This document shows, piece after piece, positions 1-6,046 of a stretch of DNA of 64,000 bases. The position numbers and the translations under genes were made by a program. Positions within the stretch are counted from its first letter, which is position 1. Each line of letters begins with the position of its first letter. The stretch lies in contig NZ_LMFP01000011.1 in NCBI RefSeq assembly GCF_001426885.1, positions 33,017 to 97,016 of the forward strand, in the 5' to 3' direction. The notes beneath the pieces are model-generated. The model was not told the origin of the DNA and ran no database searches. It worked only from the letters and a program-made list of their open reading frames with translations. Source of the DNA: Pelomonas sp. Root1444 (lineage in GTDB: Bacteria; Pseudomonadota; Gammaproteobacteria; Burkholderiales; Burkholderiaceae_C).

Positions 1-436
1 TGTCCAGCCGCGCCTCGGACTCGCGCACCGCGCGCTCCGCCAGGCGGTGCTTGGTGATGTCGTTGATCAGCACGCAGCTGGCGACCGGCTCGCCGTCTTC
101 GCCGAGCTGGGGAATCAGGTGCACCTCGATCCAGCGCGGCGTGCCGTCGGCCTCGGGCAGCTCGCGCTCGTAGGTCACGGCCACGCGCTCGGACAGCACC
201 TTGTCCACGGCCGGCTGGATGCGCGCCTCGGCATCCGGGCCGATGATCTCGCCGAAGGTCTTGCCGAGGATGCTCTGCTCCGTCTGCCCGAAGGCCTCGG
301 CATAGCCGCGGTTGGCGAACAGGCAGACCTGGGTCTTGGAATCGTAGAGGGCGATCCAGGCCGGCAGGTAGTCGGCGAGCAGCTTGAAGCGTGCCGCCTC
401 GACCGCCCGCGCCGCGTTGTCACCGGGCAGGCTCAT
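1..436 (-). CDS. PAS-domain sensor protein, 3' part cut by window edge
   Basis: The first 145 residues of a protein that runs off the left edge. Residues about 12-125 read as a PAS domain (FANRGYAEAFG, then TFGEIIGPDAEARI, WIEVHLIPQ and a closing VLINDITKHR), followed by the start of a linker helix (LAERAVRESEARL) of the kind that leads to a histidine kinase, GGDEF or second PAS domain. There is no signal peptide or membrane segment, so a cytoplasmic sensor is likely. The ATG overlaps the stop of the upstream glycosylase gene as ATGA, which indicates translational coupling at the end of the tspO-tsaB-rimI-UDG run. The output domain lies outside the window, so enzymatic type is unknown. Confidence 0.85.
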   Translation of the reverse strand, partial: MSLPGDNAARAVEAARFKLLADYLPAWIALYDSKTQVCLFANRGYAEAFGQTEQSILGKTFGEIIGPDAEARIQPAVDKVLSERVAVTYERELPEADGTPRWIEVHLIPQLGEDGEPVASCVLINDITKHRLAERAVRESEARLD

Positions 437-1203
437 GGGTGGGAGGTCTTGCGGGCCAGACACAGGTCGTCCCAGGCGCCGGCCTTGTCGGCCGGTGATC
501 GCAGCAGGTAGGCTGGGTGGTAGGTCACCACCAGCGGCAGGCCGCGCCAGGCATGCACGCGGCCGCGCAGCCGGCCCAGCGGCTCGGCCAGGCCGGTGAG
601 CCGGCGCGCCGCCTGCAGGCCCATGGCCAGGATGAGGCGGGGCTGCAGCAGCTCCACCTGGCGTGCCAGCACCGCCTCGCAAGCGGCCAGCTCGGCCGGC
701 TGCGGCGCGCGGCCGCGCGGCGGCCGGCACTTGACGATGGGCGTCACGAAGGCGGTCGGCAGCTCGGCATCGTCGCGGCCGCTGCGCCGCTGGCCGGCGG
801 CGAGCAGCATGCGGTCCAGCAGGCGGCCGGCATCGCAGGTGAAGGCGTCGCCCGCGGCATCGTCGGCGTCGTCCGGCGGGTCCGTGACGACCAGCCACTG
901 CACCTGCTGCAAGGCGCCGCCGCCGAAAACGGCGTTGCGGCGCTGCTCGCACAGGCCGCAGCCGCGGCAGGCGGCCACGGCGTCGCGCAGGCCGGGCAGG
1001 TCCAGCGCCGCGAAATGAGCCGGCACGGCCGATGGCTCCACCGCCGGCGCTGGGGGCACGGCGACGCGCATGACGGCCGGCGGCGGCGCGGCGACGGCGA
1101 TCGGCTCGGGTTCGTCCTCGACGATGGCCGCCGACGCCATGGCAGCGGGCAGCCGGTAGCCCATTTCAGCCAGCATGGCCCGTTGTCGCGCGTCCCAACT
1201 CAT
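433..1203 (-). CDS. Uracil-DNA glycosylase family 4-like protein with degenerate motif 1
   Basis: A 256-residue protein of the UDG superfamily, family 4/5 type (iron-sulfur uracil-DNA glycosylase, base excision repair). The C-terminal motif TYHPAYLLRSP (about 227-237), the KCRPP segment (158-162) and cysteines 79, 82, 159 and 175 fit the [4Fe-4S] family. Residues 1-65 are a low-complexity Ala/Pro extension. Motif 1, normally GEAPG followed by E/D, reads VTDPPDDAD (106-114), and the usual GEPFVGRAG reads GDAFTCDAG, so the water-activating and uracil-binding loop looks altered. The ATG overlaps the rimI stop (ATGA), which fixes the start. An in-frame upstream extension inside rimI was discarded. 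It may be a catalytically divergent paralogue rather than the main UDG. Confidence 0.85.
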   Translation of the reverse strand: MSWDARQRAMLAEMGYRLPAAMASAAIVEDEPEPIAVAAPPPAVMRVAVPPAPAVEPSAVPAHFAALDLPGLRDAVAACRGCGLCEQRRNAVFGGGALQQVQWLVVTDPPDDADDAAGDAFTCDAGRLLDRMLLAAGQRRSGRDDAELPTAFVTPIVKCRPPRGRAPQPAELAACEAVLARQVELLQPRLILAMGLQAARRLTGLAEPLGRLRGRVHAWRGLPLVVTYHPAYLLRSPADKAGAWDDLCLARKTSHP

Positions 1204-1685
1204 GGGGCAGGCACCACGAGGCTCATCAGCACGGCGTCCTCGCGCGGCCCCTGCTGCACCGGGTAGTAGGCGCGGCGCCAGCCCACTTCGGCAAAGCCGT
1301 AGCGGTTGTAGACCTCGCGCGCCCGTTCGTTGCCGACACGCACCTCCAGCCACAGCTGCGCCAGGCCGCGGCGCCGGCACGCGTCCACCAGCCGGTCCAG
1401 CATCACGACGGCCAGGCCGCGCCCCTGCCAGGCCGGGACGACCGTGATGTTGAGCAGGTGCAGCTCGTCCACGCCCGGCATGGCCACCCAGTAGCCCAGC
1501 AGTTCGGCGCGCGGGCCGCGCAGCACCTCGGCCGCATAGCCCGCGGCCAGCGAGTCGACGAAATTGCCATGCGTCCAAGGCACCGGGTAGGCGCGGCGTT
1601 CGGCCGCCATCACCTCGGTCAGGTCGGGCACCCGCATCGCCGCCGCCTCGTAGGGCGGCAGGCTGCGCTCCAGCAGCGCGCTCAA
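1200..1685 (-). CDS. rimI: Ribosomal protein S18-alanine N-acetyltransferase
   Basis: A 161-residue GNAT enzyme. RimI acetylates the N-terminal alanine of ribosomal protein S18 using acetyl-CoA. The RimI signature is clear: ERRAYPVPWTHGNF near residues 29-42, the acetyl-CoA loop VVPAWQGRGLAVVML, and the C-terminal NERAREVYNRYGF followed by RRAYY. The start is a TTG with AAAGG about 8 nt upstream. The nearest in-frame ATG (1637) would remove the first beta strand. An ATG overlapping the tsaB stop at 1711 is in another frame. The order tsaB-rimI is the common one in proteobacteria, both acting on the translation apparatus. Confidence 0.93.
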   Translation of the reverse strand: MSALLERSLPPYEAAAMRVPDLTEVMAAERRAYPVPWTHGNFVDSLAAGYAAEVLRGPRAELLGYWVAMPGVDELHLLNITVVPAWQGRGLAVVMLDRLVDACRRRGLAQLWLEVRVGNERAREVYNRYGFAEVGWRRAYYPVQQGPREDAVLMSLVVPAP

Positions 1686-1707
1686 CGCTGCACCTTTCGC
1701 GACGGGC

Positions 1708-2391
1708 TCATACCCGCTGCTCTCGCTCGGCCGTCGTCAGCGCGACCTTGTCGCGCACATACACCGGCAGCGCCTCGGCGGCATCGCGGGTCTCGCCACG
1801 CTGCCAGGCGGCCAGCGCCAGCGCGCCCAGCGCCGCGGCGCGCGAACGGGCCTGCGGCCAGGCGCGCGGCAGCGTGCCGAGGGCCGCGGCGTACTCGGTC
1901 AACGCGGTGCCGGCGGCGGCGGCAGGCACACCCCAATGGGCCGCCAGCGCTTCGGGGCGGTACAAGGCCGGCGGCTCGGCCACCTGCCAGGCGCCGCCGG
2001 CCCAGCGGTAATGCGCGGCGTAGATCTCGCCGATGCGCGCGTCCATCGCCACCCAGACATCGTCACCGGCGCCCTGGGCGCGCGCGTCCTCGGCGACCAG
2101 CATCAGGCTGTCGACGGCCAGCACCGGCTTGTCCAGGCCGAACGCCAGGCCCTGGGCGACGGCACAGGCAGTGCGCAAGCCGGTGAAGGCGCCCGGGCCC
2201 TGGCCGAAGGCGATGGCATCGAGGTCGTCCATCTGCACGCCGGCGCCGGCCAGCAAGGCCTTGATCTCCGGCAGCATGCGCGCCGAGGCCTGGGCGCCGC
2301 CCGCGGCCTCGAAGGCGGCCGTCCGCCCCGGCATCACGAGGGCCAGGGCCATCGTGTCGGTGGCGCTGTCGAGGGCAAGCAGAACGGGCAT
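1708..2391 (-). CDS. tsaB: tRNA threonylcarbamoyladenosine biosynthesis protein TsaB
   Basis: A 227-residue ASKHA-fold protein. TsaB partners TsaD and TsaE to transfer the threonylcarbamoyl group to A37 of ANN-decoding tRNAs. The N-terminus LALDSATDTMALAL, the FGQGPGAFTGLR loop (about 73-84) and the C-terminal LPVYVRDKVA ending typical of the family are all present, and length matches. It sits 22 nt before rimI and 45 nt after tspO on the same strand, so a tspO-tsaB-rimI transcript is likely. Confidence 0.95.
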   Translation of the reverse strand: MPVLLALDSATDTMALALVMPGRTAAFEAAGGAQASARMLPEIKALLAGAGVQMDDLDAIAFGQGPGAFTGLRTACAVAQGLAFGLDKPVLAVDSLMLVAEDARAQGAGDDVWVAMDARIGEIYAAHYRWAGGAWQVAEPPALYRPEALAAHWGVPAAAAGTALTEYAAALGTLPRAWPQARSRAAALGALALAAWQRGETRDAAEALPVYVRDKVALTTAEREQRV

Positions 2392-2436
2392 CGAGGCAGT
2401 TTACCGTCGGGGTCCCGGCCCAACGGGAGCGCGGCG

Positions 2437-2931
2437 CTACAACAGTGCCGGGTTGCGCTGCCAGACCGCCCAGGTCAGCGCGGCGGCGAAACCGACCCAG
2501 GCCAGGTACGGCAGCAACAGCAGCGCCGCCAGCCGCCGGATGCGCCAGAACGCCACGGCCGTGAGGGCGACAAGGGCCAGCAACAGCAGCACGTCGACGA
2601 AAGCCAGCGCACCGCGGTGCCAGGCGAAGAACAGCCACGACCACAGCGCGTTGACCCCCAGCTGGCCGACGTACAGGCCGAGCGCGACCGGGGAGCCCGG
2701 GCGCCGCTCCTCGCGCCACACCAGCCAGGCGGCGATGCCCATCAGCAGGTAGAGCAGCGACCACACCGGGCCGAACACCGAGGCCGGCGGCGCCCAGTCG
2801 GGAAGGGACAGCCGGGCGTAGAACTCGGCCGCGTCCGTCGACGCGATGGCGCCGGCCGCCGCGGCCACGAAGGTGAGGGCCAGCCAGGCGGCCAGGCCAA
2901 GCGCCGGGTGGCGCAGCGCGCGTCGGGGCAT
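2437..2931 (-). CDS. tspO: TspO/MBR family tryptophan-rich sensory protein
   Basis: A 164-residue integral membrane protein with five predicted helices. TspO/MBR proteins bind porphyrins and other tetrapyrroles and modulate stress or pigment responses. Family marks seen are LPDWAPPASVFGPVW (about 43-57), the WSWLFFAWH stretch (about 96-104) and the high Trp content. AGGA lies 8 nt before the ATG. In photosynthetic relatives TspO regulates pigment genes; no such genes are seen here. The product is an inner-membrane protein, probably first gene of the leftward tsaB operon. Confidence 0.92.
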   Translation of the reverse strand: MPRRALRHPALGLAAWLALTFVAAAAGAIASTDAAEFYARLSLPDWAPPASVFGPVWSLLYLLMGIAAWLVWREERRPGSPVALGLYVGQLGVNALWSWLFFAWHRGALAFVDVLLLLALVALTAVAFWRIRRLAALLLLPYLAWVGFAAALTWAVWQRNPALL

Positions 2932-3123
2932 GTGAACGTTCCTGGGCGTGCAAGGGAGTCGCCAAGATAGCGGCGGCGCAGCGGCGCAGGCCAGCAGCCG
3001 ATGTCTCCGCAGCCGGTAGGAGCGAGCCTACGGGCGTCACTGCCGGCGTCCGACCGCCGCGCCGGGGCTGCAGGACTAGAGTGGTTTGACCGTCGGGCAC
3101 CGGCCCGCTTCCCTGGAGGTCCT

Positions 3124-3297
3124 ATGTCGTTCGCCCTGTACATCCTCGGGCTTGCCGTGCTGCTTGGCGGCGTCGCCTGGGCCCTGCTCTCAGCAGGACT
3201 GGCGGCCACCTATGTGGCGATAGCCTGCCTCATCGTCGCCGGCGTCGGCATCATGATGGCCGTGTCGCGCACCCGCGCGAAGGATCCACCGGCCTGA
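3124..3297 (+). CDS. Small two-helix membrane protein, unknown function
   Basis: A 57-residue protein made of two hydrophobic helices (FALYILGLAVLLGGVAWALL and YVAIACLIVAGVGIMMAV) and a short basic tail (SRTRAKDPPA). GGAGG stands 5-6 nt before the chosen ATG. An upstream in-frame ATG at 3001 would add 41 residues of unlikely composition. It resembles the short conserved hypothetical membrane proteins common in Burkholderiales, but I cannot assign a function. It stands alone between the divergent tspO and a convergent frameshifted gene. Confidence 0.65.
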   Translation: MSFALYILGLAVLLGGVAWALLSAGLAATYVAIACLIVAGVGIMMAVSRTRAKDPPA

Positions 3298-3428
3298 AAG
3301 GATGCCGGGCGGGGGACAGCCCCGCCCCGCGACTGCTGGCATGTCCGCAGCCGCACCGCGGCGGCCCGCACGCCGCGGCGGCGATCCGGGCGACGACGCC
3401 CGTGTCGCGCAGCCGAATGCTCGGTGGC

Positions 3429-3715
3429 CTAGAAGGCGACCTTCTCGGGTGTCTCCTGCCATTGAAGGGGCAGCGGCGCCCAACGCGGGTCCGGCTCCCG
3501 CGCCAGCATGGCGCAGGCGGCAGCACCCAGGCGTAGGTCTGCACGGCGGTCCAGTCGAGCACCGGGAAGCCGTTGGCATCGACCCACGCGGGCGCCAGCT
3601 CGAAGGGCTCCACACCCGGCGCGACGACCCGGCGCGGGGGCGGCTCGGCGCGAGTGGCCTCTTCCACGGGGCCGGGCGCCACCGGCCGCACCAGTGACTT
3701 GAAGAACTTCAGCAT
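3429..3715 (-). pseudogene. Frameshifted small gene (about 95 codons), unknown function
   Basis: Reading from the ATG at 3715 gives MLKFFKSLVRPVAPGPVEE and on to VLDWTAV, protein-like with high third-position GC. After about position 3545 that frame turns into Cys/Arg-rich noise. A shift of one base resumes a natural sequence, ADLRLGAAACAMLAREPD and then WAPLPLQWQETPEKVAF with a TAG at 3429-3431. The span is 287 nt, one short of 96 codons, so a single-base deletion, or a sequencing error, near 3540-3550 explains it. The start overlaps the end of the upstream GNAT gene by 7 nt, so the two formed an operon. The family is not recognised. Confidence 0.6.
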
Positions 3716-4218
3716 GCGCTCAACCGAGGTGGCCGGCAGCGCATCAGTAGCGCCGGCCCGTCGGGCGTGACGACCTCGCCGACCGCCGTGAAACCGGCGG
3801 CCGCATAGCAGCGGATCGCACGGGCGTTGTCCGGCGACGGATCGGTCTGCACGACGGTGACGGCAGCGTCCGCAGAAAGCTGCTGTACGAAGGCCCGCAC
3901 CATTGCGCGGCCCAGCCCCCGGTTCAACTGCGACGCGTGCGCGAGGAACTGGTCGATGCCGCGCGCGCCGGGGTCGGTCTCATCCGCCCACCAGCCGTCG
4001 CCCGAGCCCATGACGACATAGCACTGGATGAAGCCGACCGGTTCACCCGCGTGATGCGCGATGAACGCCTGCGTCGTGCCGCCGGTCAGGAAGTCTTCGC
4101 GCAGCTCGTCGACGCTCTCGGCCGGCCCCCACCAGCGCGCCACGTGTGGCCGCTGCAGCCAGGCGTGCAGCATGGGAAGGTCGGGCTCGGCGAGGGGGCG
4201 GAAATCGAACGCGTGCAT
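3709..4218 (-). CDS. GNAT acetyltransferase, AAC(6')-like
   Basis: A 169-residue GNAT-fold enzyme of the aminoglycoside 6'-acetyltransferase/siderophore-acetyltransferase subgroup. Visible are the N-terminal FDFRPLAEPDLPMLHAWLQ, the HVARWWGP motif, GIDQFLAHASQLNRGLGRA (acetyl-CoA loop) and TDPSPDNARAIRCYAAAGF. The substrate cannot be read from sequence, and most chromosomal members are not resistance determinants. The start at 4218 gives a family-typical N-terminus; its only Shine-Dalgarno candidate, AAGGA, is distant (13 nt). ATGs at 4251 and 4287 are alternatives. It overlaps the following frameshifted gene by 7 nt. Confidence 0.85.
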   Translation of the reverse strand: MHAFDFRPLAEPDLPMLHAWLQRPHVARWWGPAESVDELREDFLTGGTTQAFIAHHAGEPVGFIQCYVVMGSGDGWWADETDPGARGIDQFLAHASQLNRGLGRAMVRAFVQQLSADAAVTVVQTDPSPDNARAIRCYAAAGFTAVGEVVTPDGPALLMRCRPPRLSAC

Positions 4219-4378
4219 GGGCGGCTTGCGATCCTTGGGGTGGAGCGTCATTCTGCGGCGCATGCGCCGACGCGGCGGTTCCGCCATTCATGCGGCCATG
4301 CCGCCATCGGCGCGGCCCGCGCCGCCATCCAGCCCGGCCGCGTCGACGCGGGCCGCGGCGGCGCGCAGCATTGGCGGC

Positions 4379-5068
4379 ATGACGAACCTCAAGCACACCC
4401 TGCGCGCCAACCGTGGCTTCATCCTGTTCCTGCTCAGCTTCGCTCTGTTCCGCACCGCGGTGGCCGACTGGAACCCCATCCCCTCGGCGTCCATGCGGCC
4501 GACGCTGCTGGAGGGCGATGTGGTGCTCGTGAACCGGCTGGCCTACGACCTCAAGCTGCCGCTGACCGACGTCGTGCTGCTGCCGCTGGGCGAGCCGCAG
4601 CGCGGCGACGTGGTCACGCTGAGCTCGCCGGCCGGCGGCACGCGGCTGATCAAGCGCATCGTCGGCCTGCCCGGCGACCGCATCGCGATGCGTGGCGACG
4701 TGCTGGTCATCAACGGCCAGCCGCTTGCGCATCGCGATGCGCTGACGCGCGGCGAGGCCGTTGCGCCGGGCTGGGTGGTCGACGCGGTGCGGGCGACCGA
4801 GGACCTCGGCGGCCGCGCGCATGCGGTGCAGCTGCTGCCGTCGCTGCGCGCGCGGCGCGACTTCGCCGAGATCACCGTGCCGGCGGGCCAGTACTTCCTG
4901 CTCGGCGACAACCGCGACAACAGCGAGGATTCGCGCTTCATCGGCACGGTGCCGCGCGAGAAGCTGATCGGCCGCGCGCACCACGTGCTGGTGTCGGCGG
5001 ACTGGCTGGGCGAGGACGGCTGGCGCATGGCGCCGCGCTTGGAGCGCTGGTTGACGGCCATCCGTTGA
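4379..5068 (+). CDS. lepB: Signal peptidase I (S26 family)
   Basis: A 229-residue inner-membrane serine protease that removes signal peptides from exported proteins. One N-terminal membrane helix (about 13-29) is followed by the catalytic Ser38 in PSASMRPTL and the general-base Lys92 in RLIKRIVGLPGD. The C-terminal box GDNRDNSEDSRFIG is intact. It lacks the second N-terminal helix found in the main E. coli enzyme, and it is not next to lepA or rnc, so it is probably an additional type I peptidase. The neighbouring GNAT gene diverges from it. Confidence 0.93.
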   Translation: MTNLKHTLRANRGFILFLLSFALFRTAVADWNPIPSASMRPTLLEGDVVLVNRLAYDLKLPLTDVVLLPLGEPQRGDVVTLSSPAGGTRLIKRIVGLPGDRIAMRGDVLVINGQPLAHRDALTRGEAVAPGWVVDAVRATEDLGGRAHAVQLLPSLRARRDFAEITVPAGQYFLLGDNRDNSEDSRFIGTVPREKLIGRAHHVLVSADWLGEDGWRMAPRLERWLTAIR

Positions 5069-5099
5069 GCGGGCCGCGGCGCGCCCGCAGAATGGCGCC

Positions 5100-5765
5100 A
5101 TGTTCGCCCCGCGCCAAGTCCTCGCCGCCACGCGGCGCCATCCCTCAGCCATCCTGCTGATCGTGCAGCTCGTGGGCCTGCTGCTCTACCCGATGCTGGA
5201 GTCGACGCGCGTCGGCCCGGTCGCGCTGAGCGCCTTCGGCATCGTGGTGCTGGTGTTCACGACCGGCATGGTGCGCCGCACGCCGGGCCTGACCTGGCTG
5301 AGCGTCTGCCTCGCGCTGCCCGCCATCGTCATGCTGGTGCTGCAGGCGGTGCAGGAGATGCCCTGGCTGCAGCCGTGGTCGGCGACGCTGGAAGCGCTGT
5401 TCTATTTCTACGCCGCCGGCAGCCTGGTCGCCTACATGATGGGCGACATGCACGCGACGACGGACGAACTGTTCGCGGCCGGTGCCACCTTCACGCTGCT
5501 GGCCTGGGGCTTTGCGTACAGCTACGTCGCGCTGCAGGCGCTGCAGCCGGGCAGCTTCGGCGCGGCCATCCACCCGGAGCAGCCGCGCAGCTGGACGGAG
5601 CTGATGTTCCTCAGCTTCGCACTGCTGTCCAGCACCGGCATCGGCGACGTGATCCCGCTGCGCCCGCTGGCCCGGGCGCTGACCAGCCTGGAGATGTTCG
5701 TCGGCGTGATGTACCTGGCCGCGGTCGTTTCGCGGCTGATCGGGCTGACGCTGCTGCGCCGCTGA
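5100..5765 (+). CDS. Two-pore-loop potassium-channel-like membrane protein
   Basis: A 221-residue membrane protein with about six hydrophobic segments. The C-terminal third has the ion_trans_2 pattern: ELMFLSFALLSSTGIGDVIP, a pore helix followed by a TGIGD filter, then the inner helix ALTSLEMFVGVMYLAAVVS. The filter differs from canonical TVGYGD by Ile for Tyr, a variant known in bacterial Kch-like proteins. It has no RCK/TrkA-N domain. It starts 31 nt after lepB and may be cotranscribed, and it ends 8 nt before a convergent gene. Ion selectivity is inferred only. Confidence 0.75.
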   Translation: MFAPRQVLAATRRHPSAILLIVQLVGLLLYPMLESTRVGPVALSAFGIVVLVFTTGMVRRTPGLTWLSVCLALPAIVMLVLQAVQEMPWLQPWSATLEALFYFYAAGSLVAYMMGDMHATTDELFAAGATFTLLAWGFAYSYVALQALQPGSFGAAIHPEQPRSWTELMFLSFALLSSTGIGDVIPLRPLARALTSLEMFVGVMYLAAVVSRLIGLTLLRR

Positions 5766-5773
5766 CAGCCCGA

Positions 5774-6046
5774 TCAGCCAGCAGGCACAAAGACGACCGA
5801 AGGCAGCGCGCCGAACAGCACCGCGGCCGTGGCGATCGCGATCGCGCCCTGCGCAAGGCGGCAGGGCCTGGCCTTGACGCGCATGAACTGCACACCCAGG
5901 GCCATCGACGCAGCGGCCGTGGCGCCCCAGGCCAGCACATTGGCGTGCCATTGGTGCGGCCAGATTTCGCCCGCCGCCCAGCACGCCATGAAGTGCGCGA
6001 ACCAGATCGAGAAGGCCGTGACGATCGGCCGCCAGGGCGGCTTCAT
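5774..6046 (-). CDS. Small membrane protein at the end of the oxidase operon
   Basis: A 90-residue hydrophobic protein with three predicted helices (starts MKPPWRPIVTAFSIWFAHFM, ends GALPSVVFVPAG). The ATG overlaps the stop of the cytochrome oxidase I/III gene as ATGA, so it is translationally coupled to it. By position it is a candidate accessory or subunit-IV-like component of this oxidase, but no family is recognised. A much longer in-frame extension upstream lies opposite the oxidase reading frame and is not credible. Confidence 0.75.
   Translation of the reverse strand: MKPPWRPIVTAFSIWFAHFMACWAAGEIWPHQWHANVLAWGATAAASMALGVQFMRVKARPCRLAQGAIAIATAAVLFGALPSVVFVPAG

Noticed and set aside
1682-1936. 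Alternative ATG overlapping the tsaB stop as a start for rimI
   Set aside because: It is in a different frame and reaches a stop after nine codons; the TTG with AAAGG fits the RimI fold.
3016-3031. GTAGG-agcgag-CCTAC inverted repeat resembling the start of a REP element
   Set aside because: Only a 5-bp stem and a single copy seen; not enough to call a REP sequence.
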